Position numbers and translations under genes: made by a program
Shown here: piece by piece, positions 54,767 to 63,917 of the stretch
Layout of the letters: each line of letters begins with the position of its first letter
Position numbering within the stretch: the stretch's first letter is position 1
Origin: Terrisporobacter othiniensis
GTDB lineage: Bacteria; Bacillota; Clostridia; Peptostreptococcales; Peptostreptococcaceae
DNA length: 64,000 nt
Assembly (NCBI RefSeq): GCF_000808015.1
Contig: NZ_JWHR01000079.1
Span: 1 to 64,000 of the forward strand
Direction: 5' to 3'
The notes under the pieces: generated by a model
The model's input: only the letters and a program-made list of their open reading frames with translations
The model's database searches: none
What the model was told of the DNA's origin: nothing

Positions 54767-55217
54767 ATGTTGGCGCAAACTGATGAAAATCTAAAAGATA
54801 CTAAAAGGAAATGAAAGTGCAATGGAAATGTTGGGAAAAAGGCATTATGACCTTGTATATAGTTATGTATATAGAACTACAAATGACTATGATATAGCCT
54901 ACGACATAACACAAGATGTATTTATAAAGATGATGCAAAACATAGATAAATACAATTTAGAAGAGGGAAAATTTAAAAAATGGCTATTAAAAATAGCAGT
55001 AAATACAACAAAAGATAATTTTAAAAGTAAAACGTATAAGCAAAGAATTGAGAATTATAATATAGAAAATCATGAAATAGAAGATAAATCAAATGTTATT
55101 TATATAATCTCTAAAAAAGAGGAATCTATAAAAATAAAAGAAGCTGTTGAAAAGTTAACAAATCTTCAAAGGGAAGCAATATTTTTAAAGTACTATAACG
55201 ATTTGAAAATAAAATAG
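54767..55217 (+). pseudogene. ECF-type RNA polymerase sigma factor, truncated and frameshifted
   Basis: ATG 54767 reads MLAQTDENLKDTKRK and stops, while the sigma frame (ILKGNESAMEMLGKRHYDLVYSYVYR..) is open from about 54798. Region 2 is clear (YDIAYDITQDVFIKMMQNIDKYN, WLLKIAVNTTKDNFK). Region 4 ends after LTNLQREAIFLKYYNDLKIK at a stop, losing the DNA-binding helix. Both ends are damaged. Confidence 0.7.
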
Positions 55218-55219
55218 TA

Positions 55220-55711
55220 AGTGGATTAATATTTATTATAATACACAGCATATATCTAATAAGTGCTTTAAGGTATGATTTTATAGGCTGGGACAAGCCT
55301 CTGGATTTATTTAAATATTATAGATATACACCTTTTGATATGAGAATAATTGATTTCTATATGGTAGAATTGGGGATTAGTTTTATTGGTTCAAGATTAT
55401 TTGCTTTAGTAACTATGCTGATATCTCTATTAGTAAAAAATAATATGATATCAATTTTATTAAGTTTAGGAATGTATCATATTCCAAAGTTTATTGGTGA
55501 TCTTATCCCAATAGAGACTTTATCTAAAGTTTTTAAGGAAATAAACATAGCAGAAGCTATTAAAGTGGAAAATATGTTTGTATTCCCTAGTACTTACGAT
55601 ATTTTCGGAAACCCAACATTATATTCAACTGTATTAATAAGTTTAGTTCTTATATCTATACCGATTGTAATTTGTTTAATAAAATATTTTGGAAAAAGAC
55701 AAGCTATATAG
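55220..55711 (+). pseudogene. C-terminal remnant of an integral membrane (ABC-2-like permease) gene
   Basis: In the frame ending at 55711, the sequence is open from 55220: helices FIIIHSIYLISAL, LFALVTMLISLLV, MISILLSLGMYHI and STVLISLVLISIPIVICLI. There is no start; the first half is gone. It begins three bases after the truncated sigma gene's stop, so one deletion probably removed the end of one gene and the start of the other. The permease type is uncertain. Confidence 0.55.
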
Positions 55712-55759
55712 TTATTAATAAATAGATATATTAAAATAAAATTTATAAAGAAGAGTTAT

Positions 55760-56101
55760 GGTGATTAGGAATCAAAAGAATTTTGGACTAAAAAGATGAA
55801 CTTCGTTGTTAAATTAGAGCAACCAATGGGACCTAATATGAAATGGCTAGAAGTTGGACCTAGTAATGAAGAGTTTACTTCTTTTGTAATATATGAAAAG
55901 AATTTAATGCTAGCTCAAAATCCCAATGCAAATGTATCTCACCCAAATATAATATTAAGTACTAATGATATAGAAAGTACTTATAGTGAAATGAAATCAA
56001 ATAGTGTTGATGTGGCAGAATTAATGATAATGCCATATGGTAAAATGTTTGAATTTAAAGATCAAGATAATAATAGATATTTAGTTAGAGAAGATAAATA
56101 A
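55760..56101 (+). pseudogene. Glyoxalase/VOC-family protein with nonsense codon
   Basis: The frame reads KKSYGD, stop (TAG 55767-55769), then ESKEFWTKKMNFVVKLEQPMGPNMKWLEV.. to 56101. In VOC proteins this place is (N/V)DQExxxxFW, so a CAG to TAG change fits. Remaining residues include EFKDQDNNRYLV near the C-terminus. A shortened product from ATG 55796 (101 residues) lacks the first beta-strand and its metal ligand, so it is likely inactive. Confidence 0.6.
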
Positions 56102-56135
56102 TATAAATCGTATGTAAATAAAAATACATATATGA

Positions 56136-56176
56136 AAAATAACCATTAAGTTATGATACTTAGTGGTTATTTTTTT
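56136..56176 (+). terminator. Rho-independent terminator
   Basis: AAATAACCATTAAG pairs with CTTAGTGGTTATTT, followed by a run of T. Confidence 0.85.
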
Positions 56177-56359
56177 ATGGAATTGCTAAATTTTAAGGTT
56201 TGCTAATTCCTTTTATTATTAAATTTATTAAATAATAAATTTAAATATGAAAAGACTTAAGAGGTTTTGTAAGAATAACATTGTAATATAATAATCACAC
56301 TAATTATGTAAAAATTATTAACAGTTGATTGCTTGTTCAACTATTATGAAGATAACAAT

Positions 56360-56373
56360 TGAATAATTACTCA
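56360..56373 (+). promoter_or_regulatory. Candidate ArsR operator
   Basis: TGAATAATTACTCA is a near-perfect palindrome 19 bases before the ArsR start, like SmtB/CadC operators. Another inverted pair, AGTTGA/TCAACT, is at 56323-56342. Confidence 0.4.
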
Positions 56374-56391
56374 GCTAATAAGGAGGAAAAT

Positions 56392-56748
56392 ATGGAAAAA
56401 AACAACATATGCGATTGCATTGCAATAGATAAAGAAAAAGTAGAAAAAGTTAAGGAAAATGCACTACCAAATGAAGATATAGCAAAGCTATCTAATTTGT
56501 TTAAGGTGCTAGGTGATAATACTCGTATGAGAATAATAACTGCTTTATCACAGGAAGAATTATGTGTTTGTGATTTAGCTGTAGTTCTTAATATGACTAA
56601 GTCAGCAGTAAGTCATCAATTAAAAAAATTAAAAGCTGAAAGACAAGTTAAAAGTAGAAAAGAGGGAAAAAATGTTTATTACTCGTTGGACGATGAACAC
56701 ATTGTAGATATTTTAAGCAGAGCATTAGAACATATAAAATATAAATAA
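56392..56748 (+). CDS. ArsR/SmtB-family metal-sensing repressor (CadC-like)
   Basis: 118 residues from ATG 56392 (AAGGAGG before). N-terminal CDC (C7, C9) and CVC in the recognition-helix region (EELCVCDLAVVLNMTKSAVSHQLKKL) form the thiolate site used by CadC-type sensors for Cd, Pb or Zn. Fifteen bases later comes a cation efflux gene, which it should derepress when metal binds. Confidence 0.92.
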   Translation: MEKNNICDCIAIDKEKVEKVKENALPNEDIAKLSNLFKVLGDNTRMRIITALSQEELCVCDLAVVLNMTKSAVSHQLKKLKAERQVKSRKEGKNVYYSLDDEHIVDILSRALEHIKYK

Positions 56749-56763
56749 GGAGATGAGAATAAA

Positions 56764-57621
56764 ATGGCACACAATCATAGTCATTCACATAATTATAATC
56801 ATTGTGAAGGAGTAAGTAATGTAATATTGGTATTTTTACTGAACTTTGGATTTTCAATATTAGAATTAGTTGGTGGTCTTATTACAGGTAGTAAAGCAAT
56901 ATTATCTGATGCAGTACATGATTTTGGTGACAGTATAGCATTGGCATTATCCTTTGTATTTGAAAAAGTAGGCAAAAGAGGTGCAAATGAAAAGTATACT
57001 TATGGATATAAGAGAATTTCACTTATAGGAGCTTTTATTAATATCATAGTGCTTTCAGTATGTACAATATTTGTATTTAGTGAAGCATTGCAATCCTTGG
57101 TAAATTCAATGCCTGTAAAAGCAGAAGGCATGCTACTTTTATCATTTATAGGTATTGCTATAAATGGAGCATCAGTATTTAGAATGAAAGGTTCTAAAAA
57201 AATTTTAGATAAGACAGTTATAATGCATTTGATGGAGGATTTACTAGGATGGATAGCTGTGCTAGTTGTTAGTATAGTTATATATTTTACAAATTGGTAT
57301 ATTCTAGATCCTATTCTTTCTCTTGGAATATGTATTATTATAGGAAGAAATATATATTTTAATTTAAAAACAGCTATTTTGATTATAATGCAAAGGGTGC
57401 CTGACGAAGATCTTTATGAAGAAATAAAAGAACATCTAATGGAAATAAATGAAATAGAAAAGGTTGAAAAATTAAATATGTGGACTATGGATGGGGAAAT
57501 TCATGTATTGACAGCATCCATAAAAACGTTAGAAAATGCTAATAAAAATGAGGTATTAAACAAAGTTAAAGAAATGCTTAATGATGAGGGGATAAATGAA
57601 TCAACTATTGAAGTATTGTAA
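56764..57621 (+). CDS. Cation diffusion facilitator (Zn/Cd efflux)
   Basis: 285 residues. His-rich start (AHNHSHSHNYNH), six helices, transport-site residues in SDAVHDFGDS (HxxxD) and HLMEDLLGW (HxxxD), and a cytoplasmic C-terminal domain (MWTMDGEIHVLTASI). Pumps divalent metal out in exchange for protons. Operon with the ArsR gene. Confidence 0.93.
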   Translation: MAHNHSHSHNYNHCEGVSNVILVFLLNFGFSILELVGGLITGSKAILSDAVHDFGDSIALALSFVFEKVGKRGANEKYTYGYKRISLIGAFINIIVLSVCTIFVFSEALQSLVNSMPVKAEGMLLLSFIGIAINGASVFRMKGSKKILDKTVIMHLMEDLLGWIAVLVVSIVIYFTNWYILDPILSLGICIIIGRNIYFNLKTAILIIMQRVPDEDLYEEIKEHLMEINEIEKVEKLNMWTMDGEIHVLTASIKTLENANKNEVLNKVKEMLNDEGINESTIEVL

Positions 57622-57637
57622 TTAAATAAATACAAAT

Positions 57638-57672
57638 AAAAAGTATGGAGCGTAAAAGCTCCATACTTTTTT
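57638..57672. terminator. Bidirectional terminator
   Basis: AAAAAGTATGGAGC pairs with GCTCCATACTTTTT. Shared by the convergent CDF and creatininase genes. Confidence 0.92.
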
Positions 57673-57676
57673 CATA

Positions 57677-58426
57677 TTACATAAATTCTTTATTAACAAT
57701 CTCCACCATTTTACTTAAAGCTTCATCAACAATCAGTTCACCCTTTGCAGCACTACTTGTTCTACCAATAGATAAAAGTCCAGACTTAGGAACTAAATCT
57801 TTTGGAATAGGATAAACTTGATAAGTAGGAACTTCTTCAATTTTTTCGTCAATTAATTTATCCATATGAACAAGCTCAGGTTTAAATTTTAATATTAAAG
57901 AAGTTTCAGTAATAGCAGCATGTTCCAATGCCCATCCAGGGAATTCGATTTCATCGAATATCTTATCAATAGTATTTTGAGTGATCAGATCCCACCAGCT
58001 CATCATTATGATTTTGGTATTGGCAGGCATGTTTTTGCTTACTAGATCTATTGCTTCCAATAAGAAAGCTTGATTTTCAAAATGAGAATTAACTAGTGCT
58101 ATTTTACGAACGCCATCTCTGATAAGTTCTTCAATAATATCTTTCACTAAATTTATTAAAGTTGTTCCATTTAAATCTATTGTTCCAGGAAATAAAGGTC
58201 CGCCACCAGAAGCAGGTTGTGATTTGTATCCATAGTTTATAGATGGCATAACAATACCATTAACTTTATCACCTAAAAGATTTGCAAAGCCTTCTGATAT
58301 TATAGTGTCTGTAAATAATGGTAGGTGAGGGCCGTGTTGTTCAACAGAACCTACTGGAAGTATTACAACATCCTTATCTTTTCTTTCATTAAATTCATAC
58401 CAAGTCATATTTGCCATTAAAGTCAT
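57677..58426 (-). CDS. Creatininase-family amidohydrolase
   Basis: 249 residues. ATG 58426 is preferred to 58432 because AGGAGG directly abuts the latter. Metal-site residues in PVGSVEQHGPHLPLFTD, NSHFENQ (usually NGHGGN) and EHAAITETSL; also YKSQPASGGGPLFPGT. The altered NSHFENQ suggests a substrate other than creatinine. It follows the PucR regulator directly, so the two form one unit; the reaction is probably hydrolysis of a small cyclic or linear amide. Confidence 0.85.
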   Translation of the reverse strand: MTLMANMTWYEFNERKDKDVVILPVGSVEQHGPHLPLFTDTIISEGFANLLGDKVNGIVMPSINYGYKSQPASGGGPLFPGTIDLNGTTLINLVKDIIEELIRDGVRKIALVNSHFENQAFLLEAIDLVSKNMPANTKIIMMSWWDLITQNTIDKIFDEIEFPGWALEHAAITETSLILKFKPELVHMDKLIDEKIEEVPTYQVYPIPKDLVPKSGLLSIGRTSSAAKGELIVDEALSKMVEIVNKEFM

Positions 58427-58436
58427 GTGCATCCTC

Positions 58437-59633
58437 CTAAATATATTTAAGTTTATTATTTTTATAATCTACATAATGTAAATAATCTCTTATCATAAGT
58501 GCATTAAGCAATTCGTTTTTGAATCTTGCATCTTCAAGATTATTTTTTAATACTTCTTTTATTTTATTTAATCTATATACCAATGTATTTCTATGAATAA
58601 ATAATTCATCGGAAGTTTTTAACAAATTACAGTCATTAGCTAAATAGTATTTTAGGGTTTTCAATAAGTTTAAATTACTGACTTCACTAATATCTATTAA
58701 AGGTTTTAAAATTTCCTCACTATAATCTCTCAGCTTATTTATAGAATTTACCTCAAATAAAATCTTGTAGAATCCTAGAGTTGAATAGTCAATACAATTA
58801 TCATTCCAGTTATTATATTTATAAAGCTCATAGGCTTTAATAGCATCATTATAGCTATTTTTAATAGAAAGTAAATTTTTATATCTATCACCAAATATTA
58901 AAAATAGTTTATTATCTTTATTTAATTTTTCATGAATATGCTTTAAATTAAACTTAATTTCTGAGTATAAATTCTCTGAATCCACACCAACTATAAGTAT
59001 AATTTCATTATTTAAAACATCAAGCATTAAGGTATTGCAACTTGATTCAATCTTATTTTTAATTTTAGCTATAAGATAATCATTGTTAGCAAGATTCATA
59101 TGAGTACTTTTGAAAACACAAGAAAAATAAATATTACTACTTTTGATATTATAGATTCTTATAAGTTGGTGAATTTTATTCATATTTAAATCTTTAGTAA
59201 AGATAAGCTCTTTTAAAAGTTCTTTTTCTGTATTAGATTTAAAATTCTCTTCCATTATATAATTTGAAATTGACTTGCTAACATCTATAATTTTTAGATT
59301 CCAAGGCATTTTAAATAAGGGTAAGTCTATTTCGTCACATAAATCGATTATATGAGGTGGAATATCTTTTATAAATTCACTATTTGTTAAAATTACTAGT
59401 CCAGAGATTGATTTTTCTCTACATTTATAGATTAAATTGACTAATTTATTATGGTCTAAATCCATACCCATTCCAGTTAGGAAGAGCAACTCTCCACCGT
59501 TTATCCATTTATAAAAATCTATAGATTGACAGATATATGGCCAAGTTATAGTTTTATATAAGCCATTTTCACCAGCTAGTAGTTTTATATTTTTAAATAT
59601 TTCTAAGTTTAATAAATCCTGACAGCTAATCAT
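58437..59633 (-). CDS. PucR-family transcriptional regulator
   Basis: 398 residues. N-terminal PucR ligand domain (CQDLLNLEIFKNIKLLAGENGLYKTITWPYI..), a middle GGDEF-like fold, and C-terminal HTH_30 (LKTSDELFIHRNTLVYRLNKIKEVL). Such proteins activate purine or amide catabolism. The downstream creatininase is the obvious target. Confidence 0.9.
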   Translation of the reverse strand: MISCQDLLNLEIFKNIKLLAGENGLYKTITWPYICQSIDFYKWINGGELLFLTGMGMDLDHNKLVNLIYKCREKSISGLVILTNSEFIKDIPPHIIDLCDEIDLPLFKMPWNLKIIDVSKSISNYIMEENFKSNTEKELLKELIFTKDLNMNKIHQLIRIYNIKSSNIYFSCVFKSTHMNLANNDYLIAKIKNKIESSCNTLMLDVLNNEIILIVGVDSENLYSEIKFNLKHIHEKLNKDNKLFLIFGDRYKNLLSIKNSYNDAIKAYELYKYNNWNDNCIDYSTLGFYKILFEVNSINKLRDYSEEILKPLIDISEVSNLNLLKTLKYYLANDCNLLKTSDELFIHRNTLVYRLNKIKEVLKNNLEDARFKNELLNALMIRDYLHYVDYKNNKLKYI

Positions 59634-59897
59634 AAGGTTTATGATTCCTTTCTAGTTATAATATATTATTATAACAAAAACTACTTATAAAATAGAGGTT
59701 ATGTATACTCATGCTATCATACTAGTGAGTTTTTAGTCATTGTACTTTAGGTACAATTTATTTAATATTTTATGTGATTTTGTTACAAGGGACGATAAGT
59801 ATAAAATTTTGTAATAAATTAACCTAATTATAATTTTTAGGAAAGATTATCTTAAGATTGGTATTTTATAATATAGACATAAGAATAGAGTGAGACA
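59634..59897. other. Intergenic region
   Basis: 264 AT-rich bases between the divergent PucR gene and a two-component scar. No clear hairpin. The promoter of the PucR unit must be here but is not distinct. Confidence 0.4.
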
Positions 59898-60235
59898 ATG
59901 AAAATATTAGTAGTAGATGATGAAATCGAAATAGTAGAAACTATAGATTTATATTTAAGAAAAAGTTATACAGTTATAAAAGCATATGATGATGAAAGTG
60001 ATTTTTATATCTCTGAATTATTAGTATATGATAGATAAACTAGATAAAAGTGAAAAGAGGTTATATAGAATTTGTTATTGGAGATAAGTCTAGAAGTAGT
60101 ATCGGTGGAAGTGGTTTAGGTTTGGAGATTACTAAGAGGATAGCTGAATTACATGGTGGTAGTATAAACGTACAAAGTGAATTAGGAAAAGAAAGTAAGT
60201 TTATCATTACTATAAATACTATAAATAAAAAATAG
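59898..60235 (+). pseudogene. Two-component system scar (receiver start joined to kinase end)
   Basis: 59898-60038 encodes the first 35 residues of a response regulator (KILVVDDEIEIVETIDLYLRK) and then unrelated codons to a stop. 60050-60235 encodes the last part of a histidine kinase ([31 protein letters not shown]). About 1.5 to 2 kb between them must have been deleted. Confidence 0.8.
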
Positions 60236-60265
60236 GTATTACTAATACAATTAAATAATAATATG

Positions 60266-60298
60266 AAAAAAGGAGTGTATAAAATACACTCCTTTTTT
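60266..60298. terminator. Bidirectional terminator
   Basis: AAAAAAGGAGTGTAT pairs with ATACACTCCTTTTTT around AAA. Ends the OFA transporter gene on -. Confidence 0.92.
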
Positions 60299-60319
60299 AA
60301 ATAAGCAATTATATATATA

Positions 60320-61639
60320 TTAAGCAACATCAGAAGATGTACTAGCTTGTAATTTAGAGATTCTTTCTTTGTTTAATTTAGTCATACCTATAGAAGCTGT
60401 TATTAAAGAAACATAACATACAACTATAAATGCGAATACAAATATCCAAGCAACACTGTATCCCATATTATCAACTAATAATCCGAATATTGATGAACCG
60501 GCAGCAAATCCTACTGCGAAGAATATTTGAACTACACCAAGTATAGCACCAAATTCTTTTTTACCGAAGAATGAACCTGTAAGTAAAGATGGTCCCATCA
60601 TGTAAGCGAATACTGATAAACCTTTTAAAGCAGCAAATACAGGAGCTAACATAGGTATTGAACCTGCATTCATTAATGCTAAACATGAAGTACCAGCAAG
60701 TCCAAATGCAACCATAAGACCTTTAGTGATACCTAATTTATCAAATATTACACCACCGAATAAGTTTCCTCCAAGAGAGAATAAAGCAAATGTAGAACCT
60801 ACCATACCAACTATCATAGGGTCAACTTTTAGGAAGTTCTTTAAGTAAGCAGGGTATTGTACTGCTAAAACAGAAACATACATACCTAAGAAGAATAATC
60901 CTAATGCTAATATCCAGAAGTATTTTAAGCTTTTAACTTCTTTTAAAGAATATCCCCAGTCAACTGAAACGTCACTGTTGTTTTCTTCTTTATCATTTCC
61001 TTTTTTCTTACCTTTAACTATTTCGCCATCGTTCTTTGGCATTCTTAAGAATAGGATACTTATAGGTATACCTACTGCTAATGATAAAGCACCAAACATA
61101 AGGTATGATTTAGATATACCGAAGTTTGCTAATGAGAAAGCAGTCATACTTTGAAGGAATATATTACCTATAGATCCCCCAGCGAAAGCAAGACCCATTG
61201 CTTTACCTTTAGATAATTCATCAAACCATCCATTTATTAATAATGGAACCCCAATTGATGATATTGCAGCTGTACCAACTTGAACTATACCAGCAACTAG
61301 GTAGAATTGCCATAATTCTTTACACATAGAGAATGCTAAGAATCCTCCACCAGAAAGTATAGAACCTGCTAAATACATCGTTTTCACACTAACTTTGTTG
61401 TACATAGATCCTACAAATGGAGATGCTATTGCAGATACTACTGTACCTAATGTGAATATTAATGAAAATCCGGCTTGTGAGAATCCGTATCCTGATTGAG
61501 GATCTAAGATGTAAGCCATGAATAATGGTTGAATGTTAGATGCAACACCAAATGGTATAGCTTGTATAAGCATACATGCAATAACTATTAGCCAACCAGT
61601 TGCTAATTTCTTGCTTTTACTTTGATTTAAAGTACTCAT
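60320..61639 (-). CDS. OFA-family MFS transporter (oxalate/formate antiporter-like)
   Basis: 439 residues with twelve helices and a cytoplasmic Lys/Asp-rich loop between the halves (KGKKKGNDKEENNSDVS). GWLIVIACMLIQAIPFGVASNIQPLF, SQAGFSLIFTLGTVVSAIASPFVG and GSFFGKKEFGAILGVVQIFFAVGFAAGSSIFG match the OFA subfamily. Exchanges small carboxylates across the membrane; the actual substrate is unknown. Codon use looks optimised (many GCA/GGT), suggesting high expression. Confidence 0.9.
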   Translation of the reverse strand: MSTLNQSKSKKLATGWLIVIACMLIQAIPFGVASNIQPLFMAYILDPQSGYGFSQAGFSLIFTLGTVVSAIASPFVGSMYNKVSVKTMYLAGSILSGGGFLAFSMCKELWQFYLVAGIVQVGTAAISSIGVPLLINGWFDELSKGKAMGLAFAGGSIGNIFLQSMTAFSLANFGISKSYLMFGALSLAVGIPISILFLRMPKNDGEIVKGKKKGNDKEENNSDVSVDWGYSLKEVKSLKYFWILALGLFFLGMYVSVLAVQYPAYLKNFLKVDPMIVGMVGSTFALFSLGGNLFGGVIFDKLGITKGLMVAFGLAGTSCLALMNAGSIPMLAPVFAALKGLSVFAYMMGPSLLTGSFFGKKEFGAILGVVQIFFAVGFAAGSSIFGLLVDNMGYSVAWIFVFAFIVVCYVSLITASIGMTKLNKERISKLQASTSSDVA

Positions 61640-61981
61640 AACGAATGATTTCTCCTTTTAAATAGTTTATTATTTACATTTGTAAATATATACTTCTAAA
61701 AAATGTAGATAATTGTCAAAATATAAGATAATATGACGTTTATCCTGAAAACTAGGATATCATAAATGATATATAAAGAACAACGGAAGCATTGTGAGCA
61801 AATTTGAAAAAAAAATCAAATAAAATTCAAGGATCAATATTGCATAATTAACCTTTTATGTATTGTTGTGGTATATAATATAAACCAGCTAATTTTAATA
61901 TAAGGATTGAATCATGAAAATAATTAAATAATATTAGCACAAAATAAAAATGAATGGATGTACAAAAGGAAGGTGGATAAT
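61640..61981. other. Divergent intergenic region
   Basis: 342 bases between the OFA transporter and the XRE-type regulator. It holds the TATTTAC/GTAAATA pair near the transporter and otherwise shows AT-rich DNA without an ORF. Confidence 0.5.
61671..61688 (-). promoter_or_regulatory. Palindrome upstream of the OFA transporter
   Basis: TATTTAC and GTAAATA separated by ATTT, about 32 bases before the transporter start. A possible operator; no bound protein is known. Confidence 0.3.
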
Positions 61982-63475
61982 TTGGAAAATATTGAGTTTG
62001 GTCAATTGTTAGAGAAGTTACTTTATCTATCCAATCAAAAGAAAATTACACTAGCAAAAGAATTAGGTTATGATATATCTTATATAAGTAAATGGATAAA
62101 CGGAAGAAACTTGCCTACACAGAAGAGTATATCAAGCATATGTAAAGCTACATCACAATTTATAGTTAGCTCTCTTAATCCTATATCAAATCAAGGACTT
62201 AAGAGATATTTTGAAATAGAAGTAGAAGATGACACTGAGTTAGCGAAGTATATTGAACGAAGTTTAAAAAAATCTTATTTAATTACAGCACAAAAAAGTG
62301 ATTCTAATATATATAAAGGTACTCATTCGGAAGAAAATTATAATAGTATACTTCATATAAATCCGAGACTAAGAAAGCAATACTTGTCAAATGACACAGA
62401 TTTATATATAAATGAATCCAACAAGTTGGATATAATTTTATCTACAAATTTATATAAATTGAAAAGTAATGATAAAGTATATATAGCAGGGATGAAATCT
62501 TCATTAGCTGAAATACAAAAGGATAAAGAGATAAGAGTTAGATTTTTAACTGGATTTGAAGGAAGTGAAAATAACACCATATTGAATACTTTCATTTTAA
62601 TATATATGATAATAACTTATACTGATTTAAATTTTGAAGTATATAATTGCAATATTGACAATAGTGATATTTTATCAGTTATAAAGGATAGAATATTTCA
62701 TAGCGCTATATTTGCAAATAATGAGCGTTGCTTATTTACAAATATGTCAAAAGAGAGAACTATAATAGATGAAGTTTATTATAGCTTTGAAGAAATAATA
62801 AAAGATCAAGGAAAATTACTTGTAGAAAAGAAGCCATCAATAGATGTTCTAAAGGATAAAGTTTATATGCAATACATTATGGGGCAAGACTTGAAGTGGA
62901 TATTAGGGTCAATGAATGAGTTTTTTATGCCATCAGATTTATTTATGGAATTGGCAGAAAGTGTGTTTGGACAAGATAAAGAAGTAATACAGGAGTTACG
63001 ACAAATAAATATATTTTTACAAAGTATCATATACAAATCTAATATAAAGGTTTTAATATATGAAACTGAATTAATGAAATATATATCAAATGGAGAAGCG
63101 ATATTTTTTAATAGACCTATTAAATTGACTTTGGCTCAAGTAGAAAAACATATAAAAAATATGGAAAAAATAATAAAAAATAATGAAAGTATAGAAATAA
63201 AACTTATTGAAAATAACATTTTGGATGACTTTAATTCTGATTTAAAGCCCTCAATATACTTATCTAAAAATTTAAAGATAATAAAGATGAATCCAGATAA
63301 ATTTAATAACTATGCAATTGTTAAAGATTTTGAATTTAATAAAATATGTGATGAATTATTTGATAAGTCTTGGAATGGAAATTCAGGCAAATTTGTAGAT
63401 GAAAAAGATGAAATTTTAGATAGAATATCAAAGGCACTAATTTACACTAGAATAATAAATGATGAAGAAAATTAA
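61982..63475 (+). CDS. XRE-type HTH protein with a large unknown C-terminal domain
   Basis: 497 residues. TTG 61982 is preferred to ATG 61958 because AAGGAAGGTGG sits just before it. Residues 4-50 form an XRE-like HTH (FGQLLEKLLYLSNQKKITLAKELGYDISYISKWINGRNLP). The remaining 440 residues are alpha/beta without motifs I know (FLTGFEGSENNTILNTFILIYMIITY, ..IFHSAIFANNERCLF). No membrane helix is certain. It may be a ligand-responsive regulator, perhaps of the divergent transporter. Confidence 0.7.
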   Translation: MENIEFGQLLEKLLYLSNQKKITLAKELGYDISYISKWINGRNLPTQKSISSICKATSQFIVSSLNPISNQGLKRYFEIEVEDDTELAKYIERSLKKSYLITAQKSDSNIYKGTHSEENYNSILHINPRLRKQYLSNDTDLYINESNKLDIILSTNLYKLKSNDKVYIAGMKSSLAEIQKDKEIRVRFLTGFEGSENNTILNTFILIYMIITYTDLNFEVYNCNIDNSDILSVIKDRIFHSAIFANNERCLFTNMSKERTIIDEVYYSFEEIIKDQGKLLVEKKPSIDVLKDKVYMQYIMGQDLKWILGSMNEFFMPSDLFMELAESVFGQDKEVIQELRQINIFLQSIIYKSNIKVLIYETELMKYISNGEAIFFNRPIKLTLAQVEKHIKNMEKIIKNNESIEIKLIENNILDDFNSDLKPSIYLSKNLKIIKMNPDKFNNYAIVKDFEFNKICDELFDKSWNGNSGKFVDEKDEILDRISKALIYTRIINDEEN

Positions 63476-63566
63476 ATTTTTGATTAAATTATATTAAAAA
63501 GTACACTAGAATTTTATTTCTCCTTTTGGAAATAATAAAAGAAACATTTCATAAGGAGGTATGAAT

Positions 63567-63872
63567 ATGCAAGATGGAAGTTTAAATTGTAATGCAACAA
63601 ACTGTTTACATAATTTCAACTTTGAATGTAAAGCAGGAGCTATAAATGTAGGTGGACGTAGCGCTGTAGAAACATCAGGAACTACTTGCACAACTTTTAT
63701 AGACAAAGCAAAGAGTAGTTTTGTAAATAGTATAGATGCTCTAGATACAGAGGTAAGTAATATTAAATGTGAAGCTTACAATTGTATACATAATGAAAAT
63801 AAAGGTTGTCATGCAGAAAATGTTCAGATAGATGTTCAAAATGCATGTTGTAACACATTTAAATGTGAATAA
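63567..63872 (+). CDS. Tandem DUF1540 protein
   Basis: 101 residues from ATG 63567 (AAGGAGGT 7 bases before; ATG 63561 abuts it). Two copies of the DUF1540 motif: CNATNCLHNFNFECKAGAINV..TTCTTF and CEAYNCIHNENKGCHAENVQI..CCNTF, each with a Cx4Cx7C..C set that may bind metal. Common in clostridia, with unknown function and sometimes linked to sporulation. Confidence 0.85.
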   Translation: MQDGSLNCNATNCLHNFNFECKAGAINVGGRSAVETSGTTCTTFIDKAKSSFVNSIDALDTEVSNIKCEAYNCIHNENKGCHAENVQIDVQNACCNTFKCE

Positions 63873-63879
63873 TAAATGC

Positions 63880-63917
63880 AAAAGTATTATCAATAGGAGC
63901 ATTGATAATACTTTTTT
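63880..63917 (+). terminator. Rho-independent terminator
   Basis: AAAAGTATTATCAAT pairs with ATTGATAATACTTTT and continues into T. Ends the DUF1540 gene. The last 80 bases of the window hold no gene I can support. Confidence 0.9.
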
